From Segetibacter sp. (lineage in GTDB: Bacteria; Bacteroidota; Bacteroidia; Chitinophagales; Chitinophagaceae): a DNA stretch of 64,000 nt. The stretch is taken from contig JAQBNO010000154.1 of the NCBI GenBank assembly GCA_028288485.1, positions 62,001 through 126,000 on the forward strand, in the 5' to 3' direction. Shown in pieces: positions 8,913-16,885 of this stretch. Positions within the stretch are counted from its first letter, which is position 1; each line of letters opens with the position of its first letter. The position numbers and the translations under genes were made by a program. Under the pieces are notes generated by a model. That model saw only the letters and a program-made list of their open reading frames with translations. It was not told the DNA's origin and made no database searches.

Positions 8913-10106
8913 CTAAGAGGTAGTAACTGTTTGGCCATCGTACAAGCTTTGAAATCCTTCTGCTATAATTACATCCCCTGTTTGTAAACCACCTTTCACT
9001 TCGAGGCGTTCACCGTATAATTCTCCTACCTGCACTTGTCTCTTACGGGCTACCACCTTGTTTCCTTCTTTTACCGCAACCAAAACAAATTTTCCGAGTT
9101 CATCGGTTTGCAGGATGCTTATAGGAACAGTGATAGCATTAGGAACCTTATAATCCTGTATTTTAACCAATGCAGTCAAATTTGGCTTAAGGCTTTTATC
9201 ATTAGGAATTTTTGCTTCTGCAATAAAACCTCGCGAAGTAGTACTAATAGATTGGCTGATCAGTGATATGGTAGAATTGAAATTTTTATTGACATCAGGA
9301 ACAGAAATCAGTACCGGTGTGCCCTTCGATACACGGGATAAATAATTTTCGGGAATATCGGTGACTACCTTCAGATTACTGGTATTAACAATCTTAATTC
9401 CCGCAGCAGGCATCCCTGTGAACATTTCGCCTACATGAATATTTACTTCCTCCGCAACGCCGCTTACATTGCTTATTACACTGGTGGTAGACAACTGTTC
9501 TACAGCAGCTTTTACATTTTCCTGCTGGGTCTTTAACTGGTTTTCCAGTACATCAACACCCGTTTTAGCCTGTAATAACTGAACTTCCGTTCCAATACGC
9601 TGATCCCATAAATTTTTAGTGCGCTGGTAAAGGTTCTTCGCAAGCTCCAGTTGATTTCTTGTTGCTGCCATACCTTGTCTTGCGGCAACCACATTCTGAC
9701 GTATAATAGCATCATCAAGCTTCAATAGTAATTGACCTTTTTTCACATACTGCCCTTCTTTTACGTATACAGCTTTAACCTGTCCGCCCGGCCCCCTGGG
9801 GCTGACGTACGAAATATTTTCCGCATCCACTTTTCCCTGAAGCTCAATATAGTGGGTAAAGCTTTCATTAGCTACAGTATCTAACACCACCAGTTTTGCC
9901 TGTTCGGCTTTCGCATTAGTGGTATCCAGCTTAGCTATTTCAAGTTCGAGTTTTTTTATTTCGGCGTTTGTTTGAGCGTGGTCTTTTTTAAGAGCCTCAA
10001 GCTGTTCCTTTTTTTGCTGCAGTTCTTTATTTACATTCCCTGCGCCACAGGCAACTATTGAAAGTACCAGGGCCGATAATAAAGAAACTCTTATCAACGA
10101 TTGCAT
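8913..10106 (-). CDS. RND efflux periplasmic adaptor (HlyD/AcrA-type membrane fusion protein), lipoprotein
   Basis: The adaptor links the RND pump to the TolC channel across the periplasm. The 397-residue protein begins with a lipoprotein signal ending LSIVAC (lipidated Cys about residue 20). A long coiled coil (about 28-65, rich in E, K and Q) comes next, then a split biotinyl-lipoyl half-domain (GGQVKAVYVKEGQYVKKGQLLLKLDD), a helical hairpin, the second lipoyl half, a beta-barrel and a membrane-proximal domain (GDVIIAEGFQSLYDGQTV). The extra N-terminal coiled coil between lipid anchor and lipoyl domain is a feature of Bacteroidota adaptors. It lies 34 bases after the TolC gene on the same strand. 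Confidence 0.92.
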   Translation of the reverse strand: MQSLIRVSLLSALVLSIVACGAGNVNKELQQKKEQLEALKKDHAQTNAEIKKLELEIAKLDTTNAKAEQAKLVVLDTVANESFTHYIELQGKVDAENISYVSPRGPGGQVKAVYVKEGQYVKKGQLLLKLDDAIIRQNVVAARQGMAATRNQLELAKNLYQRTKNLWDQRIGTEVQLLQAKTGVDVLENQLKTQQENVKAAVEQLSTTSVISNVSGVAEEVNIHVGEMFTGMPAAGIKIVNTSNLKVVTDIPENYLSRVSKGTPVLISVPDVNKNFNSTISLISQSISTTSRGFIAEAKIPNDKSLKPNLTALVKIQDYKVPNAITVPISILQTDELGKFVLVAVKEGNKVVARKRQVQVGELYGERLEVKGGLQTGDVIIAEGFQSLYDGQTVTTS

Positions 10107-10140
10107 ATAAAGATGGTTTTGATATTTAAGTAGGTAATTT

Positions 10141-11529
10141 TTACTCCAGTTTTCCTAAAGCAGACTGGAAGGAAATTTTTGCAATGATGGCATTATATAA
10201 GCCGGTAAAATAATTTGATTGTGCCGTTTGCCAATCATTATCTGCTTGCAAAACTTCAAAGCTTGAACCTATACCGGCTTCAAATTTTTTCTTTGTCGTG
10301 TTGTATACATTTTCTGCCAGCTGAACATTTCGCTGTTGTGCATCCAGGTTGAGTAGAGCATTCTTAAGGCTCTCTTTTGAAGCCGTTTGTTGCAGGTCGA
10401 TTACCTGTTTCAGGTTCGTTATTCCGTTATCAACCTTTTCCAAATTAAACCTCGCCTGCTGTACTTTGTACTTTCGCTGAAAGCCATCAAAAATGGGAAC
10501 ATTGAGGTTTAAGCCAATGAGAGACGTTTTAAACCAAATGAAATTTTGACTTGTCACGAACTCCTGCCCCATCCCCGAAACAGTATAACCAAGAGATGCA
10601 GCTAAAGTAGGTAAATAACCTAGTTTATATCTTTTAAGATCCAACTCCTGCAACCTACGTGAATAGGTTAGGGACTGTATTTCCTTCCTGTCTTCATATT
10701 TAAAATTATCATCCAAAACGTTTCGCTTAATATCCTCATTGCTTAGTCCTTCCCTTAAAACAACAGAATCGTTCTGACCAATACCAATAGAATATTTCAA
10801 AGCAGCATAAGCCAGCTTTACCGAGTTATCCAATACGCTCAGAGAAGTTTGCAGGTTAGTTAACTGTACCTGTACTTTGTCAAGGTCCAGTCTTTCAGCA
10901 AAGCCGTTGACGAACATAATAGAGTCATCATGATATAGTTTTTGAAGACGTTCAATTCCGCCTTTTAAAAATTCAGACTGTTTCTGAGCAATAAGAATAG
11001 CGTAATATCTCCTGTAGGCCGAATCCTTGATTCTTTCTTTTACCAGTTCTAGATTTGCCTGCGAATAGCCTAGCGCAGTTTTACGTGCCTGTAAACCAAC
11101 AAATACATCCGGCTGAAAAAGAAGTTGTGTAAGACTTGCACCTATACTTGTATTCCAGGGCTGAACAAAACTTACTGCCTGGAAAGTGGGGGCGGGCGCT
11201 TTTGTGCCCTGGGGCAATAATCCTTCATTAACCAACACCTGGTAAATACCTTCCTGCGACGCGGGAAAAAGAATTTGAGGTAATTGGAGATAACGATTGA
11301 TCGAAGCTGCTCCTGCAACTTGTGGCAATGCCTGCCCGGTTATTTCTTTGTTTTGTGCATTTTGGATCTTAACGTCAAGCTCTGCATTTTTTACATCTGT
11401 AACATTCCGGAAAGCCAGTTCAACAGCGTCCTTCACTGATAGTTCGTACCTTTTTTGTGAAAAAGCGGGAATAGCCAACACTGATATTAAAAGGGTAAAC
11501 ATCCATCGCAATACCATCTGTTTACTCAT
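10141..11529 (-). CDS. TolC-family outer-membrane efflux channel
   Basis: This outer-membrane factor of the tripartite efflux system has 462 residues. It has a signal peptide (LLISVLAIPAFSQ, cleavage about residue 25) and two OEP repeats rich in amphipathic helix, for example AQNKEITGQALPQVAGAAS in the first and FNLEKVDNGITNLKQVIDL in the second. The C-terminal repeat holds the usual KFEAGIGSSFEVLQADNDW motif. The start ATG lies one base after the TetR stop codon, a strong sign of translational coupling. The three export parts plus regulator form one minus-strand transcript. Confidence 0.92.
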   Translation of the reverse strand: MSKQMVLRWMFTLLISVLAIPAFSQKRYELSVKDAVELAFRNVTDVKNAELDVKIQNAQNKEITGQALPQVAGAASINRYLQLPQILFPASQEGIYQVLVNEGLLPQGTKAPAPTFQAVSFVQPWNTSIGASLTQLLFQPDVFVGLQARKTALGYSQANLELVKERIKDSAYRRYYAILIAQKQSEFLKGGIERLQKLYHDDSIMFVNGFAERLDLDKVQVQLTNLQTSLSVLDNSVKLAYAALKYSIGIGQNDSVVLREGLSNEDIKRNVLDDNFKYEDRKEIQSLTYSRRLQELDLKRYKLGYLPTLAASLGYTVSGMGQEFVTSQNFIWFKTSLIGLNLNVPIFDGFQRKYKVQQARFNLEKVDNGITNLKQVIDLQQTASKESLKNALLNLDAQQRNVQLAENVYNTTKKKFEAGIGSSFEVLQADNDWQTAQSNYFTGLYNAIIAKISFQSALGKLE

Positions 11530-11530
11530 A

Positions 11531-12148
11531 TTATTTATTTTTTTTACTTTGTTGTTTGTATTTTTTAATAAGCTCCTGCCCCTGTATTGTGGCTACGCCA
11601 TATAGAAAGTGTTCAAGCGTTTCAATTTCCACCTCTGCCAGATTATACTTTCCGTACGGAAATATCGACGGGTTGAAAGGAATGAACATCGTTTCTATTC
11701 TAAACTTGCTGATTACATCTACGTTTAATTCTTGCCTGTATAAACCTTCCGCAATTCCTCTTTCCAGGTTTTCCTTCAGCTTTTTAAAAATGTAATCATA
11801 CTTATGGCGGTAGAATTTTACAAAAACCGAAGGGTAAAATTTTTCGAGGTCTTCTAATACAATAGGGTTCATTTCACTCATCAAATCAAAGATCATGTCG
11901 ATATTTGAAAAAACTTCCTGGATCGCATTTTCGGCTATAGTTGAACCTTTTTCGCACGAGGCACAACTTTTTCTTAAAAGTTCTTCTACAACAGCATCTA
12001 CGATTTCATCTTTGGTTGCAAACGACTGGTAAATTGTCTTCTTGCTCATCCCCGTTTTCGCCGCAATTTCATCCATGGTAACCCTGCGGAAACCGAAGCG
12101 GTTAAAGAGCTGGCGTGCTTTTCCTAATATTCGTTCTCTTGACTCCAT
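11531..12148 (-). CDS. TetR/AcrR-family transcriptional regulator of the efflux operon
   Basis: The protein has 205 residues from the Met at 12148. An in-frame ATG at 12184 would add 12 residues, but it would put the coding region over an inverted repeat that looks like an operator. The N-terminal helix-turn-helix reads RRVTMDEIAAKTGMSKKTIYQSFATKDEIV (HTH about residues 25-55), a standard TetR pattern. The C-terminal ligand domain has the form seen in Bacteroidota efflux regulators. It is the first gene of the operon, so autoregulation together with the pump is likely. The inducer is unknown. Confidence 0.9.
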   Translation of the reverse strand: MESRERILGKARQLFNRFGFRRVTMDEIAAKTGMSKKTIYQSFATKDEIVDAVVEELLRKSCASCEKGSTIAENAIQEVFSNIDMIFDLMSEMNPIVLEDLEKFYPSVFVKFYRHKYDYIFKKLKENLERGIAEGLYRQELNVDVISKFRIETMFIPFNPSIFPYGKYNLAEVEIETLEHFLYGVATIQGQELIKKYKQQSKKNK

Positions 12149-12169
12149 ATTTGATAGGCCCAAAACTAT

Positions 12170-12197
12170 GGAAACTGAATTCATAATGAAAGTTTCC
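12170..12197. promoter_or_regulatory. candidate TetR operator
   Basis: GGAAACT at 12170-12176 and AGTTTCC at 12191-12197 form an inverted repeat with a 14-base spacer that itself contains TTCATAATGAA. It lies 22-49 bases upstream of the preferred TetR start, where an autoregulatory operator is expected. The binding is inferred. Confidence 0.5.
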
Positions 12198-12409
12198 GCA
12201 GTGTTATTTCAAATAAAGTTATAAACATTACCATTGCCCGAACTGGTCGCATCTTATCAGATAATTGGCTTCAAACTTTTGAAGGTTTTTTTTCGCGATT
12301 AGTTCCTTACCACGCCGCTACGGTTGGCCAATCTATCACGTTGGTCTTGCGCCTTTTCTGCATTTTTTAGCTAGTGGTAATTAGCCGTGGAAAAAACGCA
12401 AACGTGGCT

Positions 12410-12427
12410 TGTCAAAACGTTTTGACA
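12410..12427. promoter_or_regulatory. perfect 18-bp palindrome, possible operator
   Basis: TGTCAAAACGTTTTGACA is fully self-complementary. It lies in the divergent region, about 260 bases before tetR and 320 before the sigma gene, and fits a site for a dimeric regulator. No T run follows, so it is not a terminator. Confidence 0.5.
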
Positions 12428-12745
12428 TAAATGATTGAGAATCGAAGAAAAATTACTCCCCAACGATCTGTTGAAAAAAAGCTGCACTTTTTTACTACAG
12501 ATGAACGAAATGCGACGCAACAATGGTTCTACGAAGTACAAAAGCCTGTACCAAAATGATTTAAGAAAGTTTTATCTAAAAGTTCCGGGGATGCCATTTT
12601 GTAAGTTTTGGTGACGATTTAAATAAAAGTATTGCGTCTCTAAGAATCCGAACTTTTTTAATCCATCACTTTCATTTAACGTTGATTTTCAGGAATGTTT
12701 GAAGCAATTTGTTTTGATTGCTTAATTTTATCCAAATTGTCCTGC

Positions 12746-13291
12746 ATGCATTTAGACGACAAGGAGTTATTACATCAATTTAAACATACACCGGAAAAAG
12801 AAAGATCTTTTACCGCTATTATTAAAAAGTACCAGGAGAAGCTTTACTGGCATATCAGGCGAATTGTTGTGGATCATGAAGACGCAAATGATATTTTACA
12901 AAACATGTTTATTAAAGTATGGAACTCGCTTGATAATTTTAGGGAAGACAGCCAGTTGTATACCTGGCTCTACAGGATTGCTACCAATGAATGCTTAACT
13001 TTCCTTGAACAACAAAAAAGGCGCAGTTCTGTTAGCTTAAGTGACGTAGAAAGTGGGCTAAGCAATAAAATTAAAGCCGACTCAAACTTCGATGCAAATA
13101 AACTGGAATGGAAACTGCAATTAGCTATTCAACAGCTTCCCGACAAGCAAAGAGCAGTTTTTACGCTGCGGTATTACGATGAAATGCCTTACGAAGAAAT
13201 GAGCCGGGTTTTGGATACAAGTGAAGGTGCACTAAAAGCAAGTTACCACCACGCCGCCAAAAAAATCGAAGATTATATATTGAACCATTAA
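12746..13291 (+). CDS. ECF-family RNA polymerase sigma factor
   Basis: The protein is a group 4 sigma factor of about 181 residues starting at the Met in MHLDDKELLHQF. An upstream start at 12695 would add a cysteine-rich, unlikely extension. Region 2 is seen in DANDILQNMFIKVWNSLDNF followed by LYTWLYRIATNECLTFLEQ. Region 4 is seen in LPDKQRAVFTLRYYDEMPYEEM and LDTSEGALKASYHHA. The gene after it encodes a single-helix membrane protein, the usual place of an anti-sigma factor, and then an exported small protein, so the three are read as a stress-sensing unit. Confidence 0.92.
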   Translation: MHLDDKELLHQFKHTPEKERSFTAIIKKYQEKLYWHIRRIVVDHEDANDILQNMFIKVWNSLDNFREDSQLYTWLYRIATNECLTFLEQQKRRSSVSLSDVESGLSNKIKADSNFDANKLEWKLQLAIQQLPDKQRAVFTLRYYDEMPYEEMSRVLDTSEGALKASYHHAAKKIEDYILNH

Positions 13292-13357
13292 CAATTTAAT
13301 TTCAATACGTTGATTAAACTTTTAGTAGCAAAATAGTGTCTTATAGGGGTAAAGATT

Positions 13358-14083
13358 ATGGAAAACGAGAAATACATACTACAGGAATTGAAGGAAATCA
13401 GTCCTTCATTAGTGCAGATCGAAAAGACAAATGTTTATTCGGTTTCATCTTATTATTTTGACAGCCTTTCATTGGAAATTATGAATAAGGTAAATGCAGG
13501 CACAGAACCTGTATACTATTTTAGTGACGCTACCCCTTTTACAGTACCGGAAGGTTATTTCGAAAATTTGCCGAAAAAGATATTGGAAAGAGCGTTAAGA
13601 GAGCAGGAAAAGTCGGATGAGATTTTTGATGAGATGGAAGAGATTTCCCCTCTCCTTAACACTATCAGTAAAAAACCGGTTTTTAGTGTTCCCAATGGAT
13701 ACTTCGAGAATTTAGAAACAGTAAGACCTTTTACTTCAAAACCTGAAGCAAAAGTTGTGTTGATGACTACAACACGTCAAAAATTTTTCGGGTACATGGT
13801 AGCGGCTGTAATAACTGCATTAATGGCAATTGGCATATTTCTTTTAACAGGTAAAACAGGAGACCCCTTGCAAGCCAACGGCAACAGGATAGAAGAGGTC
13901 AACAATTTAAGTGAGCAGGAGATAATGGAGTTTCTAAAAACAAACTCTACCCCCGATGAGGTTAATGCAGCATCTTTTAATTCAATTTCAAACGAGCACG
14001 AGTTGGAAAATTCACTTAAAGAAATGAGCGATAAAGAGATACAACAGTTTTTAAAGGAAAATGAAGTGCCGGATGAAATTTAA
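13358..14083 (+). CDS. putative membrane anti-sigma protein
   Basis: This 241-residue protein has one membrane segment at about 146-168 (FFGYMVAAVITALMAIGIFLL), which separates a cytoplasmic N-terminal part from an acidic C-terminal part. The N-terminal part holds an internal repeat: PFTVPEGYFENLPKKIL and later PVFSVPNGYFENLE, the VPxGYFExL motif seen in Bacteroidota proteins encoded next to ECF sigma genes. The C-terminal part holds a second repeat, EQEIMEFLKTNSTPDEV and DKEIQQFLKENEVPDEI. It starts 67 bases after the sigma gene. The anti-sigma role is inferred from position and topology, as no zinc-finger ZAS motif is present. Confidence 0.65.
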   Translation: MENEKYILQELKEISPSLVQIEKTNVYSVSSYYFDSLSLEIMNKVNAGTEPVYYFSDATPFTVPEGYFENLPKKILERALREQEKSDEIFDEMEEISPLLNTISKKPVFSVPNGYFENLETVRPFTSKPEAKVVLMTTTRQKFFGYMVAAVITALMAIGIFLLTGKTGDPLQANGNRIEEVNNLSEQEIMEFLKTNSTPDEVNAASFNSISNEHELENSLKEMSDKEIQQFLKENEVPDEI

Positions 14084-14096
14084 AAAGAATTTTGAT

Positions 14097-14477
14097 ATGA
14101 AAAAAAAGTTGACTTTATTATTAGTAATTTTTATAAACATTAATTACTTTTGTTTTGCACAGGGCCAGGATGGGAATAAAAAGGCCGAATCGGTGCAGAT
14201 CGCTTACATTACGAAAGAATTAGCACTTACCCCGGGAGAATCAGAAAAACTTTGGCCCATTTATAACAATTATAAAAATGAGATCAGGAGTGCAATCAAA
14301 GCGAATGGCAGCCAGATAGAAATGGAAGAGAAGGTCCTAAACACGAAAAAGAAGTATAAGAACGATTTCCAGAAGGTGTTAGGAAGCGAGGAAAGGGTAA
14401 ATAAGCTTTTTGAGGCGGAAAAAAATTTCAGGGAGATATTACGACAGGAATTGGAGAGGAGAAACAGACGCGAATAA
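14097..14477 (+). CDS. small exported protein of the Spy/CpxP-like sensor type
   Basis: The protein has 126 residues from the ATG at 14097. A start at 14061 inside the previous gene would bury the signal peptide. The N-terminus KKKLTLLLVIFININYFCFAQ is a signal peptide. The mature part is helical and charged, with LTPGESEKLWPIYNNYKNEI and then repeated K/E-rich helices up to LRQELERRNRRE. This resembles small periplasmic proteins encoded behind Bacteroidota ECF sigma and anti-sigma genes, which share the LTPxEAExFWPxYNxY motif. A role in envelope stress sensing is inferred. Confidence 0.65.
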   Translation: MKKKLTLLLVIFININYFCFAQGQDGNKKAESVQIAYITKELALTPGESEKLWPIYNNYKNEIRSAIKANGSQIEMEEKVLNTKKKYKNDFQKVLGSEERVNKLFEAEKNFREILRQELERRNRRE

Positions 14478-14479
14478 GA

Positions 14480-14582
14480 AAGGCCCTGGAACGATTAAAT
14501 TGATAATTTTCACCTTATTTTAAACTAGGTGTTTTTCATAGGTTAGCAACGGCCAGCTCTTTCCAGGGCCGGCCTTTTTTTT
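14480..14582 (+). terminator. terminator after the sigma factor operon
   Basis: AGGCCCTGGAA at 14481-14491 pairs with TTCCAGGGCC at 14561-14570, and a GGCC and T8 run follow at once. The loop is unusually long at about 70 bases. Confidence 0.6.
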
Positions 14583-14661
14583 ACAACCTTTTTTTCTTTC
14601 CCGCTACCTTATTGCAGTTCCGCTGTTTTTTGTGACAAGCTTTTGCTCATTCATCAACATT

Positions 14662-14681
14662 GTTGTGTCACTCACTTGTAC
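14662..14681 (+). repeat. dispersed 20-bp motif, subtype I (T/A)
   Basis: This is a perfect GTTGTGTCACTCACTTGTAC between two convergent genes. Confidence 0.8.
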
Positions 14682-14734
14682 TACCTGTAACTTACGCGGC
14701 TTTTTAAAGTCTTTTGTTTCTACTAACCGGTCCT

Positions 14735-15478
14735 TTAGCGGTTGGGGGTATAAAACGGGGTTTTTATATCATGATAAAACAGGAAGGTCCAGTTTTCTTC
14801 CTGTCCCTGCTTCCACCATTTGTGCCGCAGTTCCATGCTCTTGCGGCCGTCGAAGTCGTATTTAGCGGCAAGCTTGCTTTTCATTTGCTGTAACTGTGGA
14901 GCAACATCTCCACCAAAAAAAATCGTTTTCCCGTTTTCTTTGATCCAAAAAGCATGATGGTATGGGCTATGTCCGCCTACAAGTTCATAATCAATATAAC
15001 CGTCGATAACGCCCGACGCCTCCAATAATACTACTTTTGAATTGTTGGTCAAGATTTCGAATTCTGCGGTAAAATAGCTGGGAAAACCTTTCTCAAAAGC
15101 ATAATCCAATTCTTCTTTGGGAACATAATAGGTAGCATTTGGGAAAGCAAGTGAATGATGACCCAATTTATCAGTCACACTAACCCCACCAGCATGGTCT
15201 TTATGAAGATGCGTCAGCAAAACTTTGGTAACTTTCAAGGGGTCAATTCCTGCATCTTCAAGGTTCTTGTGGATCTGTAATTTTCCGTCGAGGGAAAAAC
15301 CAAGGCCAGTATCGAGCAACAGGATGTCTTTTCCTGTTATTACAGCGAAAGGCTGCACCTCCACTAACAAACTGCCTTTCGCACGGCTTTTTAGTTCATC
15401 TTCCTCTAATTTAAATGGAACAAAAACTTTTGTTTTATCTATTGTAAAAGAGCCTTCGCTTAATGGTATTATTTTCAT
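14735..15478 (-). CDS. MBL-fold metallo-hydrolase
   Basis: The protein has 247 residues and belongs to the metallo-beta-lactamase fold. The start MKIIPLSEGSF at 15478 is preferred over an upstream ATG at 15490. The metal motif THLHKDHAGG lies at about residues 90-99, preceded by DILLLDTGLG. Further metal ligands are expected in VGGHSPYHHAFWI and FFGGDVAPQ. This order is that of lactonase-like or quorum-quenching MBL enzymes, but the substrate is not defined. It lies 58 bases after rodA on the same strand, with a CTCCC-GAAA-GGGAG hairpin at 15491-15504 in the leader. Confidence 0.85.
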   Translation of the reverse strand: MKIIPLSEGSFTIDKTKVFVPFKLEEDELKSRAKGSLLVEVQPFAVITGKDILLLDTGLGFSLDGKLQIHKNLEDAGIDPLKVTKVLLTHLHKDHAGGVSVTDKLGHHSLAFPNATYYVPKEELDYAFEKGFPSYFTAEFEILTNNSKVVLLEASGVIDGYIDYELVGGHSPYHHAFWIKENGKTIFFGGDVAPQLQQMKSKLAAKYDFDGRKSMELRHKWWKQGQEENWTFLFYHDIKTPFYTPNR

Positions 15479-15535
15479 GGGAGCCTCCAACTCCCGAAAG
15501 GGAGCGTTTTGAACTATAAATAATAAATTTCTTTT

Positions 15536-16885
15536 TTATCGTAAGATCATTTGCCGGTCGGCATCGAGCCTGATTAGGATAAATAAAAGCATGGTAAAGG
15601 TAAGTAAAGACGAGCCGCCGTAACTAATTAAGGGAAGAGGTATACCAATAACAGGTGCGAGGCCGATGGTCATACAAATATTAATAGTTATATGAAAGAA
15701 GAAAATACTGGCTACGCCATAAGCGTACACCCGGCTAAAAGTACTCCGCTGCCTCTCCGCAATAATTATTATTCTGAATAATAAAATTGCATAAAGGCTC
15801 AGGAAAACAACACTGCCTAAAAAACCAAAACCTTCGCCGATAGTACAGAAAATAAAATCGGTCCTTTGCTCAGGCACAAAATCATATCTTGTCTGGGTTC
15901 CTTTCAAATACCCTTTACCTGGCACCCCTCCCGAACCAATTGCAATTTTGGATTGAATTACATTGTATTCGCTTTGATTCTGACTTTTACCCCGGTTCTT
16001 TGATTTTAACTTTTCCAGTTCAGCCCGTTCTTCCGGATCCTCGGGTATGTATGGTTTTCCAACCAGGCTATAAATCCTGTCTCTCTGGTAGGGTTTCATT
16101 ACCTTATTAATCATATAAGGCATAACTACCGAAGAGATAATACTGGCCACGGCCCACACGGCGACTATCAGCCATAATAGTAACCGGTTTCGTCTAAACA
16201 GGCTGCGACAGAAAAATATAACTATAGCAGCAAGTACAGCATAAGCAATAAAAAGAGTTTGCGGGGTAAATATGAGTGATAAAATAAGAATAACGGCGAT
16301 AGAGGCACCGGCAATTAATATAAAAGGAGGAAGACCTTCGCGGTACATTACGAGGAAGAATGAAAAATAGACAAGTGCAAGCCCTGTTTCGTTTTGTGCA
16401 ATCGTAATTATTGCGGGAAGCAGGGAGATAGCCGCACCTACAGTTTGTGAAGTTGTTTTACTAAAGTCTGTTTCCTGCCTGCTTATGTACTTGGCCAATG
16501 CAAGGCAAGTAAAAACTTTTGATAATTCCGACGGCTGCAAACGAAAGCCACCCAGAACAATCCACGATTTTGATCCTTTAACCTCCGATCCTATAAACAA
16601 TGCTAAAATGCAAAGTACAATCCCCAATCCGTATAGCAGGTTAGCTGTTGCAGTAAAGAATTTGCTATCGGTTAATAAAATAAATATCGCCAGAACAGCA
16701 CAAATAACCGCCCAAAGGGCCTGCTTTCCATAGTCTTTGCTTTGCGACAAAACAGGTTGAAGAATACTTTCGCCCTCTTTATACTCGTTCGCAAAAATCA
16801 TTAAAAGCCCAATAATTACTAAGACACCGTATAAAATTACCATGCTCCAGTCTATGCCCTTAGATATCGTATTATTGTTTCTCAT
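15536..16885 (-). CDS. rodA: rod-shape-determining SEDS glycosyltransferase RodA
   Basis: RodA polymerises lipid II into glycan strands in the elongasome, together with the PBP2 encoded just before it. The protein has 449 residues with about ten membrane helices. Visible motifs are GGFRLQPSELSK, QNETGLALVYFSFFLVMYREG, GKGYLKGTQTRYDFVPEQRTDFIF with the catalytic Asp in RTDFIF, and the C-terminal LPLISYGGSSLL. An insert of about 40 charged residues sits between helices near DPEERAELEKLKSKNRGKS. It overlaps the end of the pbp2 gene by 14 bases, so the two are translationally coupled. Confidence 0.95.
   Translation of the reverse strand: MRNNNTISKGIDWSMVILYGVLVIIGLLMIFANEYKEGESILQPVLSQSKDYGKQALWAVICAVLAIFILLTDSKFFTATANLLYGLGIVLCILALFIGSEVKGSKSWIVLGGFRLQPSELSKVFTCLALAKYISRQETDFSKTTSQTVGAAISLLPAIITIAQNETGLALVYFSFFLVMYREGLPPFILIAGASIAVILILSLIFTPQTLFIAYAVLAAIVIFFCRSLFRRNRLLLWLIVAVWAVASIISSVVMPYMINKVMKPYQRDRIYSLVGKPYIPEDPEERAELEKLKSKNRGKSQNQSEYNVIQSKIAIGSGGVPGKGYLKGTQTRYDFVPEQRTDFIFCTIGEGFGFLGSVVFLSLYAILLFRIIIIAERQRSTFSRVYAYGVASIFFFHITINICMTIGLAPVIGIPLPLISYGGSSLLTFTMLLFILIRLDADRQMILR

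Larger units (their letters stand above)
12149..12745. other. divergent intergenic region between the efflux operon and the ECF sigma gene
   Basis: It has about 600 bases without a gene. It contains the candidate TetR operator at 12170-12197, a perfect 18-bp palindrome at 12410-12427 and a degenerate copy of the dispersed motif (minus strand GTTGCGTCGCATTTCGTTCA) ending at 12521. The promoters of both transcripts must lie here, but I found no exact TAnnTTTG with a matching -33 element. Confidence 0.5.

Noticed and set aside
8766-8987. 73-residue open frame spanning the repeat region and the end of the adaptor gene
   Set aside because: It is made of repeat sequence and antisense of the adaptor 3' end.
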